Positions 55,952 to 64,000 of a stretch of 64,000 bases of DNA are shown here, piece after piece (positions within the stretch are counted from its first letter, which is position 1; each line of letters begins with the position of its first letter). Origin of the DNA: Komagataeibacter xylinus (lineage in GTDB: Bacteria > Pseudomonadota > Alphaproteobacteria > Acetobacterales > Acetobacteraceae); the NCBI RefSeq assembly GCF_031081985.1, contig NZ_JARWSK010000003.1:124001-188000 (forward strand), written 5' to 3'. The translations under genes were made by a program, and so were the position numbers. The notes beneath the pieces are model-generated. The model searched no databases. It was not told the origin of the DNA and worked only from the letters and a program-made list of their open reading frames with translations.

Positions 55952-58411
55952 TCAGAATTGTTGGCCGAAGCCGAAGCGGAGCAGCTGGGTCCTGTCATTG
56001 GTTCCCTTGTGCAGAGGAACACCCAGATCGATATTCACGAGACCGAACGGACTCTTCCACGCAATGCCCACGCCTGTCGAGACAACAGGTGTCAGCGTAT
56101 CGTCATAGACCGGGGTATATTTCGGCCAGTCCTTCATGGAGGTGTAGCGACGGCGCACGCGCAGGCCATCGAGGCCACCCATATCCACGAAGTAACGGCC
56201 CTTGATGCCCATGGCCGAGGCGAACGGAATGGGGAAGTCCACCTGCGCCGAAGCCGTATACATGAACCGGCCACCCAGGAAGTCCTGCTGCGAATGCATC
56301 GGGTTGCCGTCACGCGCGGGAATGGCATAGCTTCGCGGCCCGACGCCACCATCCATGAAGCCGCGCAGCGAGTTACCACCAAGATAGAAGTTATCGATGA
56401 TGTCGCTGCGACCGCCACCCCAGTTCATGATGTCGCCCGCGCCACCACGGAAGCTGACGGTCCAGTCATGGTTGCCCATGATGCTGTCGAGCGGAATGTA
56501 GTAGGCGGCATCGACCTTGCCACGCAGGTAGCGCTCGTTGCCGCCGATACCCGCAAAGTCACCGCCCACACGTACCACGAAACCTTTATGCGGTTGCTGC
56601 CGCCGGTCGCGTGTATCGTATGTCAGTGTGGTGCTCAGCTGCGACAGCAGCGACCAGCCGGACTGGTCCTGCACGTAATACGACGAATCCGACCATGTAT
56701 CATCCACCTGCCGGTCGGTCAGCGTATAGCTCCACGACTGCGACAGGTGGTTGTTGTAGGAATAGCCCATCCGCAGCGTGATGCCATACCGGCCTTCAGA
56801 GTAGCTCTGATAGGTCATGTAATGGTTCTGCATGCCGAAGATATCGATACCGGCCACAAGGTTGCGGTTGAGGAAATACGGGTCGGTCAGCGAGATGTCG
56901 GCCTGGTCTTCATAATACGCGGCGGTGCCGGTAAAGCCGGCATCGATGCCGGTGCCGAGCAGGTTATGCTGCTTGAGGCCAAGGTTGCCGAGCACGCCCG
57001 CATCGGTCGAATAACCGCCACCAAGCGAGAACTCGCCGGTGGGCTTTTCCACCACATCGGCCGAGATGTTAACCTTGTCCGGCGCGGAACCCGGGGTCTG
57101 GTCGATCGACACGGTCTTGAAGAAGCCGAGGTCTTCAAGAATCATCTTGGAATATTTGCGGTCGAGCGGGGTGTACGGGTCGCCTTCTGCCATGGGCAAC
57201 TGGCGGCGGATCACCTTGTCTTCCGTAATGGTGTTGCCGTTGATGTCGATGCGCTCGACATACATCCGCGGCCCTTCGCTGATATCGAACAGCAGGTTGA
57301 CGGTGCGCTTTTCGGGGTTGCGGGCAATCTCGGGGTGCACCATGGCGAAGGGATAGCCCTTGCCCTGCAGCATCTCCTGCATGTTGGTGGCGTTATGCTG
57401 GATCGCGCTGCCATCGTACCACTGCCCGTGGAAAAGCGAGATGTACTTCTTCATCGAATCCGCCGAGACATGCCGCAGCGAGGACTGCACGCTCATCTTG
57501 TTCAGGCGGTAGCGCGGGCCTTCTTCCATCGTATAGGTGATGTAGAAGCTCTTGCGGTCGGGCGAGAGCTCGCCCGTGGCGTTCTTGACCTGAAAATCGA
57601 CAAAGCCGTTCTTGAGGTAGAAACGATGCAGCAGTTCAGCGTCGTATTTGATGCGCTCGGGGTTGTACTGGTCGCTTGAGGCAAAGAAGCGGTACCATGC
57701 CGTCTCCTTCGAGGAGACAATGCCCGCGAGTTGCGCGCTGCTGAACGACTTGTTGCCAACGAACGTGACCTTCTTGATCAGGGTCTTCTGCGCTTCGTTG
57801 ATATGGAAGATCACATCCACCCGGTTATGCGCGAGCCGGATGATCTGGGGGGTGACGGTGGCGGCGTAACGCGCCTTTTCGGCATAGACGCCCAGAATCT
57901 TCTGCCGGTCGGCCGCGATGCCCTGCGGCGAGTAGACCGCGCGCGGGCGCAGCGAGATGACCTTGGTCAGGTCCTCATCCTTGGCGGCGTGATTGCCCTC
58001 GAACACGATGCGGTTGACAATCGGATTCTCGACCACATGCACTTCAAGCACGTTACCCACGCGCTTGAGCGTTACATCATGGAACAGGCCGGTGGCGTAG
58101 AGCGTCTTGAGCGAACGGTCGAGCAGATCCTGATTGAACCGGTCACCGGGCTGCACGACCATGTAGGACAGGATGGTGCTGGTCTCGATCCGGCTGTTGC
58201 CCTTGATGTCAACCGCCTCGATCGGGTCCTCCAGCGGGGGGGGCTTGATTGCCTCCACCTGGGGGGCCTGAGCCTCATCCGCGCCGCTGGGCGCCGCCTC
58301 TCCACTGAATGGCGTGTTCTGTGCCGCTTCATCCTGTGCGTAGGCGCCAGCGGTCCAGAACAGCGGCACAACGCAGACAGACGCAAGCAGCGCTGAACGT
58401 TTACTCGACAA
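55952..58411 (-). CDS. bamA: Outer membrane protein assembly factor BamA (TTG start)
   Basis: BamA folds and inserts beta-barrel outer-membrane proteins. The 819-residue protein has a signal peptide (ending GAYAQ), an acidic low-complexity stretch, five POTRA domains (about residues 55-430, e.g. IEAVDIKGNSRIETSTILSY) and a 16-stranded barrel. The barrel carries the conserved loop region ending FRGAxD-like and a C-terminal phenylalanine (LLRFGFGQQF). The start is TTG at 58411: an in-frame stop lies 4 codons upstream and GAGGAA is 8 bases before it. rseP lies 150 bases upstream, so bamA may have its own promoter in that gap. Confidence 0.97.
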   Translation of the reverse strand: MSSKRSALLASVCVVPLFWTAGAYAQDEAAQNTPFSGEAAPSGADEAQAPQVEAIKPPPLEDPIEAVDIKGNSRIETSTILSYMVVQPGDRFNQDLLDRSLKTLYATGLFHDVTLKRVGNVLEVHVVENPIVNRIVFEGNHAAKDEDLTKVISLRPRAVYSPQGIAADRQKILGVYAEKARYAATVTPQIIRLAHNRVDVIFHINEAQKTLIKKVTFVGNKSFSSAQLAGIVSSKETAWYRFFASSDQYNPERIKYDAELLHRFYLKNGFVDFQVKNATGELSPDRKSFYITYTMEEGPRYRLNKMSVQSSLRHVSADSMKKYISLFHGQWYDGSAIQHNATNMQEMLQGKGYPFAMVHPEIARNPEKRTVNLLFDISEGPRMYVERIDINGNTITEDKVIRRQLPMAEGDPYTPLDRKYSKMILEDLGFFKTVSIDQTPGSAPDKVNISADVVEKPTGEFSLGGGYSTDAGVLGNLGLKQHNLLGTGIDAGFTGTAAYYEDQADISLTDPYFLNRNLVAGIDIFGMQNHYMTYQSYSEGRYGITLRMGYSYNNHLSQSWSYTLTDRQVDDTWSDSSYYVQDQSGWSLLSQLSTTLTYDTRDRRQQPHKGFVVRVGGDFAGIGGNERYLRGKVDAAYYIPLDSIMGNHDWTVSFRGGAGDIMNWGGGRSDIIDNFYLGGNSLRGFMDGGVGPRSYAIPARDGNPMHSQQDFLGGRFMYTASAQVDFPIPFASAMGIKGRYFVDMGGLDGLRVRRRYTSMKDWPKYTPVYDDTLTPVVSTGVGIAWKSPFGLVNIDLGVPLHKGTNDRTQLLRFGFGQQF

Positions 58412-58561
58412 TATCGCTATTCCTCACCACTCGGCATGCGGATCAGCCATGCATTAAGACCGGATGGAGGGCCGGCTCCCTTCCTGTCATGTATCAGCCT
58501 TGGTGGCGCACCTATCCGATATACACCACACTGTGCAAGCACTTGTATCACTCAGTGCACC

Positions 58562-59671
58562 TTACCCGTGTCCAGCGCGCGAGGCGAGCCACTGAAACAG
58601 CCCAAAATGTGACAGATCGTTAAATGTCGAAAACAGGAATAGCCCGGCAATGAGGGCGAAGCCAACCTGGAAGCTGACCTCCTGCACCCGGCGCGATACC
58701 GGTCGCCCCAGAATAGCCTCAAAAATATAAAATACCAGTCGCCCGCCATCAAGAATCGGCACCGGGAACAGGTTGATCAGCCCAAGATTGATCGACAGCA
58801 GCGCCATGAAGGAAACCAGGCTCGCCACCCCGTACTGCGCCACCTGCCCCGACATCTGGGCAATGCGCAGCGGGCCGCCAAGATCCTTGGCGGTGTGCTG
58901 GCCGGTGACCATCTGCCACAGCCCCTCAAGCGTCTGGACCGAAACGTTCCACGTCTCCTTCACCGCCGAGACGAAGGCGTGCGGCACGGATTGCGGCTTG
59001 TCCATTGCAACGGCAAAGAGCACGCCAAGCTGCCCCTGCGACTTGCCACCCTTTTCCGTTACACTGCCAATATGGACGGGCAGCGTGCTGTCGCCTCCGG
59101 CGCGGTGAATGCCCAGCGTGGTGTCGAGGCCCGGCCGGGCGGCCACGAAGTCGTGCAGGTCGGTCGCGTCACGCACGGCATGATCGCCCACGCGCGTGAT
59201 CACATCGCCCTTCTCCACCCCGGCCACGGCGGCCGCACTGCCTGACATCACCATGTCAACCTGCGTCAGCAGGTGCGGCTGGCCCGTCGTGGCATACAGG
59301 CCGGTAAACAGCACGATGGCGAGCAGGAAATTGAAAACCGGCCCCGCCAGGATCACGATGGCCCGCGAGCCCACCGGCTTGTCATGGAAGGTGCGACCGG
59401 GCTGCCAGGCGGCCTTCTGTTCCTCGGTCGCGTCCTCCGGCCCTTCGAATCCGTGCGGGCGCACGTAACCGCCAAGCGGAACCGGGCACAGCCGCCATTC
59501 CGTGCCCACGCTGTCATGCCAGCGCAGCAGCGGGCGACCGAAACCGATCGAAAACACCTCGACATGCACGCCACGCCAGCGGGCGGCAAGATAGTGACCA
59601 AGTTCGTGGATGAAGACCAGCACTCCCAACACGAAGGAGAACGCCAGAAGGGTCCGGATCAGATCATGCAT
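58562..59671 (-). CDS. rseP: Site-2 protease RseP family zinc metalloprotease
   Basis: An intramembrane protease that cleaves membrane-bound anti-sigma factors and signal peptides. The 369-residue protein has the zinc motif HELGH (H22, E23, H26) in the first span, one PDZ domain (VAGVEKGDVITRVGDHAVRD) and the third ligand motif NLFPVPILDGG near the C-terminus. The single PDZ and length are typical of alphaproteobacteria. It lies between dxr and bamA as in most proteobacteria. Confidence 0.95.
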   Translation of the reverse strand: MHDLIRTLLAFSFVLGVLVFIHELGHYLAARWRGVHVEVFSIGFGRPLLRWHDSVGTEWRLCPVPLGGYVRPHGFEGPEDATEEQKAAWQPGRTFHDKPVGSRAIVILAGPVFNFLLAIVLFTGLYATTGQPHLLTQVDMVMSGSAAAVAGVEKGDVITRVGDHAVRDATDLHDFVAARPGLDTTLGIHRAGGDSTLPVHIGSVTEKGGKSQGQLGVLFAVAMDKPQSVPHAFVSAVKETWNVSVQTLEGLWQMVTGQHTAKDLGGPLRIAQMSGQVAQYGVASLVSFMALLSINLGLINLFPVPILDGGRLVFYIFEAILGRPVSRRVQEVSFQVGFALIAGLFLFSTFNDLSHFGLFQWLASRAGHG

Positions 59672-59719
59672 GAATGCTACGCTATCCCCCGATGGCCGCC
59701 ATGACCATCCACAATCACA

Positions 59720-60877
59720 TCAAGCTGCGCGGGCAGCGGTGCGCAGGCGGGCGACACGGCGGGCCTCGCCATCCCAGTGCAGGACCTGCTCCAGCGTATC
59801 CGCGCGCTGCGGCCCGATGGACTGCATCACGTCCTCGACGATGCGGGCAATATCAAGGAAGCCGATTTCGCGCTTGAGGAAAGCCTCGACCGCGATCTCA
59901 TTCGCCCCCGACAGGATGGCCGGCATGGCCCCGCCCTCGCGCAGGGATTCGCGCGCAAGGCGTAGCGCGGGGAAGCGGACTTCATCAGGCGCTTCAAAAT
60001 CAAGCCGCGCCAGCGCCGCAAGGTCGAGCCGGGGCGAGTTGGTGGGCATGCGCTTGGGCCAGGCCAGCGTGTGGGCGATGGGGATGCGCATGTCAGCCGA
60101 GCCAAGCTGGGCCACGATGGAGCCATCGGTATACTGCACCATGCCATGCACGACCGATTGCGGGTGCACGACCACGCCAAGCTTGTCCTCGGTCACGTTG
60201 AACAGGCGGGCGGCCTCGATCAGTTCCAGCCCCTTGTTGAACATGGTGGCGGAATCGATGGTGATCTTGGCCCCCATGGTCCAGGTCGGGTGCTTGAGCG
60301 CGGCTTCAAGCGGGGCCTTTTCCATTTCCTCAAGCGTGGCGCGGCGGAACGGCCCGCCCGATGCGGTGAGGATGATCTGCTCGACCTCATCGGCCTGCTT
60401 GTCGGCCATGGACTGGAACACCGCGTTATGCTCGGAATCGACCGGCAGTAGCGTTGCCCCCGCATCGGCCACGGCCTTGAGCATGACATCGCCCGCGCAG
60501 ACCAGCGCCTCCTTGTTGGCAAGGGCCACGGCATTGCCGTTCTTGACCGCCGCCAGCGTGGGTTCCAGCCCGGTCGCCCCCGTAATGGCCGCCATGGTCC
60601 AGTCAACCGGCAGGCTTGCCGCCTCAATCACGGCCTTGCGGCCACCGGCAGCCTCGATGCCCGTGCCCGCCAGCAGGGTTTCCAGTTCCGGCAGCAGGGT
60701 TTCATCAGCAATGACCGCGCGGCGGGCACTCAGGGCACGGGCCTGCTCGGCCAGCTTGGCCACATTGCGCCCGCCCACCAGCGCGCCGGTGCTGAACTGC
60801 CCGGGCGCCTGCAGCAGCAGGTCCACCGTGGAGCAGCCGATGCTGCCCGTACTGCCCAGAACGGAAACTGTCTTCAT
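59720..60877 (-). CDS. dxr: 1-deoxy-D-xylulose-5-phosphate reductoisomerase
   Basis: Dxr makes MEP, the committed step of the non-mevalonate isoprenoid pathway, which also feeds UppS. The 385-residue protein starts MKTVSVLGSTGSIGCSTVDL (NADPH site) and has LPVDSEHNAVFQ, LTASGGPFR and the metal region MGAKITIDSATMFNKGLE. The ATG at 60877 has AAGG 5 bases upstream and fits better than the TTG 18 bases earlier. It sits between cdsA and rseP in the conserved run. Confidence 0.97.
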   Translation of the reverse strand: MKTVSVLGSTGSIGCSTVDLLLQAPGQFSTGALVGGRNVAKLAEQARALSARRAVIADETLLPELETLLAGTGIEAAGGRKAVIEAASLPVDWTMAAITGATGLEPTLAAVKNGNAVALANKEALVCAGDVMLKAVADAGATLLPVDSEHNAVFQSMADKQADEVEQIILTASGGPFRRATLEEMEKAPLEAALKHPTWTMGAKITIDSATMFNKGLELIEAARLFNVTEDKLGVVVHPQSVVHGMVQYTDGSIVAQLGSADMRIPIAHTLAWPKRMPTNSPRLDLAALARLDFEAPDEVRFPALRLARESLREGGAMPAILSGANEIAVEAFLKREIGFLDIARIVEDVMQSIGPQRADTLEQVLHWDGEARRVARLRTAARAA

Positions 60878-60921
60878 TGCAACCTTATTCCCCAAAACGT
60901 CCCATGACCGGGACCATGGCT

Positions 60922-61767
60922 TCAGTGCTGGCCCACATACCAGAAAGCCGCCCGTCCTGCCGCCCCCAAAGACAGCAGGGCCGCCATGGGGGCCGCGACC
61001 AGCAGCCCGTCAAAACGGTCGAGCAGGCCGCCATGGCCGGGCAGGATGGTGCCCGAATCCTTTACGCCACGCGCCCGCTTGAGCGCGCTTTCCGCAAGAT
61101 CCCCCACCTGGGCGGCAAGGGCGATCACCCCGCCAAACACGGCACCCCGCCACAGCGCGCCCGGCTGGGCTGCGGGCATGAGGCCTGCGATCAGCATGCC
61201 GCCGAGCACCGCGCAGGCAAGGCCGCCAATGGAGCCTGACCACGTCTTGGCGGGCGAAATGCGCGGCGCCAGCTTGGGGCCACCAAACAGGCGGCCTGTC
61301 ATGTAGGCCCCGGTATCGCTCAGCGCCACGCAGGCCACGACAAACAGGACCACCCCTGCCCCCGGGTCACTCATGGCGCGCAGCCACAGCAGCGACAATC
61401 CGGCACAGCCAATGGCCACCTGCCCCGCCCCAAGGGCCGGACCAAGCACAAGCCCCGCCACCATGACCAGCAGCGCGCCGCTCCAGTGGCCCGCCACGGC
61501 GGCAAAACCGATGCACGCGGCCCATGCCATGCACAACTGCCCGCGCCTTGTATCAAGCCCGAAGCCGAACATCCGCGCCCACTCGACCGCCATGCCCGCC
61601 ATGGCCAGCACGATCATCGCGCCATAAAGCAGGCCGCCATACCACACGCACAGCCCGGCGCACGGTATCAGCACCGCAGCCGACAGCACGCGCGCGCGCA
61701 GGTCTTTCCAGTTGCCGGATTTTGCAGGCGCGCCAGAAGCCGCCGTCCCTTCACGCCGGTCTTGCAC
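60922..61767 (-). CDS. cdsA: Phosphatidate cytidylyltransferase (GTG start)
   Basis: CdsA makes CDP-diacylglycerol, the precursor of all phospholipids including the phosphatidylethanolamine methylated by PmtA. The 281-residue membrane protein has several spans and the CDP-DAG synthase signature SDTGAYMTGRLFGG followed by ISPAKTWSGSIGG near the C-terminus. The most likely start is GTG at 61767, with AAAGG 7 bases upstream, overlapping the uppS end by 17 bases. No ATG of the right length is available. Confidence 0.93.
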   Translation of the reverse strand: MQDRREGTAASGAPAKSGNWKDLRARVLSAAVLIPCAGLCVWYGGLLYGAMIVLAMAGMAVEWARMFGFGLDTRRGQLCMAWAACIGFAAVAGHWSGALLVMVAGLVLGPALGAGQVAIGCAGLSLLWLRAMSDPGAGVVLFVVACVALSDTGAYMTGRLFGGPKLAPRISPAKTWSGSIGGLACAVLGGMLIAGLMPAAQPGALWRGAVFGGVIALAAQVGDLAESALKRARGVKDSGTILPGHGGLLDRFDGLLVAAPMAALLSLGAAGRAAFWYVGQH

Positions 61768-62512
61768 CGAATCGCCTTTCACGCCGCGAATAGATCTCGA
61801 GCACGGTATCGAAATGCGCTTCGTCAAAATCCGGCCACGGCGTGTCGAGAAAAACCAGCTCGGCATAGGCCGACTGCCACAGCAGGAAGTTCGACAGGCG
61901 GCTCTCGCCGCTGGTGCGCACCACCAGGTCGGGGTCCGGCATGCCTGCGGTCAGCAGGGCGCTGGCAAAGAGGGATTCATCAATCTCGTCAGCCGCGATA
62001 TCGCCCCGCGCCACGGCCTGCGCCATGCGGGCCGCTGCCTGCACGATATCCGCCCGCCCGCCATAGGAAAGCGCAAGAACCAGCACCAGCCGGTCATTGC
62101 CCATGGTCACCTGCTCGGCACGCCGCGCTTCTTCCTGAATATCAGGGGGGAAGCGCGTCAGGTCGCCAATGATGCGCAGCCGCACGCCTTCGCGCGACAG
62201 TTCGGCCACCTTGTGGCGCAGGTAAAAGCGCAGTAGCCCGGTCAGGTCAGCGACCTCGCCGGGCGTGCGCCGCCAGTTTTCCGATGAAAAGGCATAAAGC
62301 GTCAGCCACTTCACGCCACGCTTGATCGCAACCGTAATAGTGCGCTGCACCGCCTCGGCCCCGGCGCGATGGCCCGCCAGCAGCGGCAGCCCCCGCATGT
62401 TGGCCCAGCGCCCGTTGCCATCCATGATGATGGCAACATGCTCGGGCAGGCATGCAGCGCCTGCAACCGGATGATCTGACCCGGACAAGACCTGATCGTC
62501 CTCCTTAGTCAT
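61751..62512 (-). CDS. uppS: Isoprenyl transferase (undecaprenyl diphosphate synthase)
   Basis: UppS makes undecaprenyl diphosphate, the lipid carrier for peptidoglycan and polysaccharides. The 253-residue cis-prenyltransferase has the catalytic D31 in IIMDGNGRWA, then HRAGAEAV, LYAFSSENWRR and the C-terminal PDLVVRTSGESRLSNFLLWQ and ELVFLDTPWPDF. An N-terminal extension of about 20 residues is present. frr lies 45 bases upstream and cdsA overlaps downstream. Confidence 0.97.
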   Translation of the reverse strand: MTKEDDQVLSGSDHPVAGAACLPEHVAIIMDGNGRWANMRGLPLLAGHRAGAEAVQRTITVAIKRGVKWLTLYAFSSENWRRTPGEVADLTGLLRFYLRHKVAELSREGVRLRIIGDLTRFPPDIQEEARRAEQVTMGNDRLVLVLALSYGGRADIVQAAARMAQAVARGDIAADEIDESLFASALLTAGMPDPDLVVRTSGESRLSNFLLWQSAYAELVFLDTPWPDFDEAHFDTVLEIYSRRERRFGARPA

Positions 62513-62557
62513 GCGCGATAGGGGGTGGGGTAAAGCGGGACAGGATGCACGGACGGG

Positions 62558-63124
62558 TCAGACCTGCTTGATCTCGCGTTCTTTCTCGACCAGCAGGTCG
62601 TCCACGCGCTTGACATACTGGTCCGTCAGCTTCTGAATCGCGTCAGACCATGTCTTGACGTCGTCCTCGCTGATGTCGCCCGCCTTCTCCAGCTTCTTGG
62701 TCTGGTCCATGCCATCGCGGCGCACGCCACGCACGGCAATCTTGCCGTTCTCGGCATATTTGCCAGCGGCGCGGGCCAGTTCGTTGCGGCGCTCTTCCGT
62801 CAACTGCGGAATGGGCACGCGCACGGTCTGGCCATCGGCCGCCGGGTTCAGGCCCAGCCCGGCGTCGCGGATCGCGCGCTCGACAGCACCCACCAGCGTG
62901 CGGTCCCATACCTGCACGGTCAGCATGCGCGCCTCGGGCACGGCAATGGAGCCGACCTGCGTGAGCGGCACTTCGCCGCCATAGGCTTCAACCCGCACCG
63001 GCTCAAGCAGGGCCGGGCTGGCGCGGCCTGAACGCAGGCCCGCGAAATCACGACGCAGGCTTTCGATGGCGCCGTCCATGCGGCGGGTCAGATCCGCCAG
63101 CAAACTTTTCTGATCGACAGACAC
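62558..63124 (-). CDS. frr: Ribosome recycling factor (GTG start)
   Basis: Frr splits the post-termination ribosome with EF-G. The 188-residue protein has [20 protein letters not shown], the [20 protein letters not shown] turn and the C-terminal helices ending [10 protein letters not shown]. The start is GTG at 63124, with a strong AGGAGG-type site a few bases upstream. The order pyrH-frr-uppS is conserved. Confidence 0.97.
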   Translation of the reverse strand: MSVDQKSLLADLTRRMDGAIESLRRDFAGLRSGRASPALLEPVRVEAYGGEVPLTQVGSIAVPEARMLTVQVWDRTLVGAVERAIRDAGLGLNPAADGQTVRVPIPQLTEERRNELARAAGKYAENGKIAVRGVRRDGMDQTKKLEKAGDISEDDVKTWSDAIQKLTDQYVKRVDDLLVEKEREIKQV

Positions 63125-63191
63125 TGTGGCCCTCCTCCTAATAATCAGTCCATCGCCTGGCGCATTTGCGCCACGGGCAATCCGGCGTGCG

Positions 63192-63932
63192 TCAGTCCGC
63201 CGCCACGATGGTGGTAAAACGCCCCTCGCCCCGCATCACGCGCGAGAAGGGTTCCTGGCCGTGAATGTTGAAGACCACGATGGGCAGGCGGTTCTCGCGC
63301 GCCAGGCTGATGGCGGCGGCATCCATGACATTGAGGTCATTGGCCAGCACATCGCGGTAGGTCAGCGTGTCATACCGCGTGGCATCGGGGTGCTTGCGCG
63401 GGTCGGCGGAATACACGCCATCAACCTGCGTGCCCTTGAACAGGGCGTCGCATTCCATTTCGGCCGCGCGCAGCGCAGCACCCGTATCGGTGGTGAAGAA
63501 CGGGTTGCCGGTACCTGCGGCGAAGATCACCACCCGCCCCTTTTCCATGTGCCGCACGGCGCGACGGCGGATATAGGGCTCGGCGATGGAAGACATGTGG
63601 ATGGCCGTCATGACCCGCGTGGGCACGCCGTGGCGCTCGAGCGAGTTCTGCATGAGCAGCGCGTTGATCACGGTGGCCAGCATGCCGGCGTAATCGCCCT
63701 GTGCGCGGTCCATGCCCCGCGCCGCCGCCGCAACCCCACGGAAGATGTTGCCGCCGCCGATGACAAGGCACACCTCGACCCCGGTCCGCGCCACGGCCGC
63801 CACGTCAACCGCAATGGCGTCAACCGTTGCCGGGTCAACGCCGTAAGACCCGCTCCCCATCAGGGCCTCGCCTGACACCTTGAGCAGAACACGCTTGTAT
63901 GACGGAGCGGGGGTTTTGACGGGCTGGGTCAT
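63192..63932 (-). CDS. pyrH: Uridylate kinase
   Basis: PyrH phosphorylates UMP to UDP and is regulated by GTP and UTP. The 246-residue protein has [32 protein letters not shown]-like [12 protein letters not shown] and the [16 protein letters not shown] segment. The ATG at 63932 has GAGG 4 bases upstream and matches the family N-terminus better than 63956. It is the last gene in the window; tsf and rpsB would be expected just beyond. Confidence 0.96.
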   Translation of the reverse strand: MTQPVKTPAPSYKRVLLKVSGEALMGSGSYGVDPATVDAIAVDVAAVARTGVEVCLVIGGGNIFRGVAAAARGMDRAQGDYAGMLATVINALLMQNSLERHGVPTRVMTAIHMSSIAEPYIRRRAVRHMEKGRVVIFAAGTGNPFFTTDTGAALRAAEMECDALFKGTQVDGVYSADPRKHPDATRYDTLTYRDVLANDLNVMDAAAISLARENRLPIVVFNIHGQEPFSRVMRGEGRFTTIVAAD

Positions 63933-64000
63933 TGGGCCTCGGAACAGGTCAGGCAAACAGGGCTAGGGACGGGCAGGCCGCCCGGCCATGCCCTGTCATA

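Overview
The window looks like chromosomal DNA of an acetic acid bacterium (Acetobacteraceae), most probably Komagataeibacter/Gluconacetobacter. This rests on the strongly GC-rich coding sequence, alphaproteobacterial gene orders (rpmH-rnpA-yidD-yidC-engB-argB; pyrH-frr-uppS-cdsA-dxr-rseP-bamA-ompH-lpxD-fabZ-lpxA-lpxI; kdsD-lptC-lptA-lptB; Hsp20-DUF1150), a PmtA-type phospholipid methyltransferase, and a dispersed AT-rich palindromic element. The genus is inference; no database search was possible. The window is almost fully coding. I see no prophage, IS element, integrase or CRISPR array.

Layout. 1-14800: end of mutS, glnD (PII uridylyltransferase), a TPR/glycosyltransferase-like gene converging on glnD, an M32 carboxypeptidase, a royal-jelly-family secreted protein, thrC, an M16 peptidase with pmbA, and a Tim44-like membrane protein. 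14800-34000 (minus strand): a small remnant-like cluster holding a degenerate heme-copper oxidase subunit I, ctaB (heme O synthase) and a 48-residue membrane protein; then pmtA, gshB, aldose 1-epimerase with greB, uvrB, an ABC1/UbiB-like kinase with oligoendopeptidase F, glutamate synthase (gltD-gltB), and an NDUFA9-like reductase. 34000-40000 (plus): tRNA-Leu(CAG) with its own promoter and terminator, an RNase D-like exonuclease, the KDO/LPS-export operon kdsD-lptC-lptA-lptB, and the hibernation factor hpf. 40000-43600: hsp20 with DUF1150 (minus), then def-fmt-truA (plus). 43700-50800 (minus): a membrane protein, dapE, dapD, argB, engB, yidC, yidD, rnpA, rpmH. 50900-64000: a 75-residue kinase-dimerisation-like protein (plus), then gloA and the envelope/lipid A/isoprenoid/translation run from lpxI up to pyrH (minus).

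Envelope construction dominates. KdsD makes a KDO precursor; LpxA, LpxD and LpxI make lipid A intermediates; LptC/A/B move LPS; BamA, the OmpH/Skp-like chaperone, YidC/YidD and RseP handle membrane proteins; UppS, Dxr and CdsA supply lipid carriers and phospholipid precursors; PmtA methylates phosphatidylethanolamine. GlnD and GltBD link to nitrogen control and assimilation.

Most interesting: (1) the subunit I homologue keeps both low-spin-heme histidines but has lost the CuB/heme a3 histidines, the cross-linking tyrosine and proton-channel residues, and has no subunit II or III beside it; (2) four copies of a two-hairpin intergenic repeat, one at the place between lptB and hpf where many proteobacteria carry rpoN; (3) an LptA with two large low-complexity insertions; (4) a stand-alone histidine-kinase-dimerisation-like protein; (5) an hsp20 with a heat-shock-type promoter and a TTG start.
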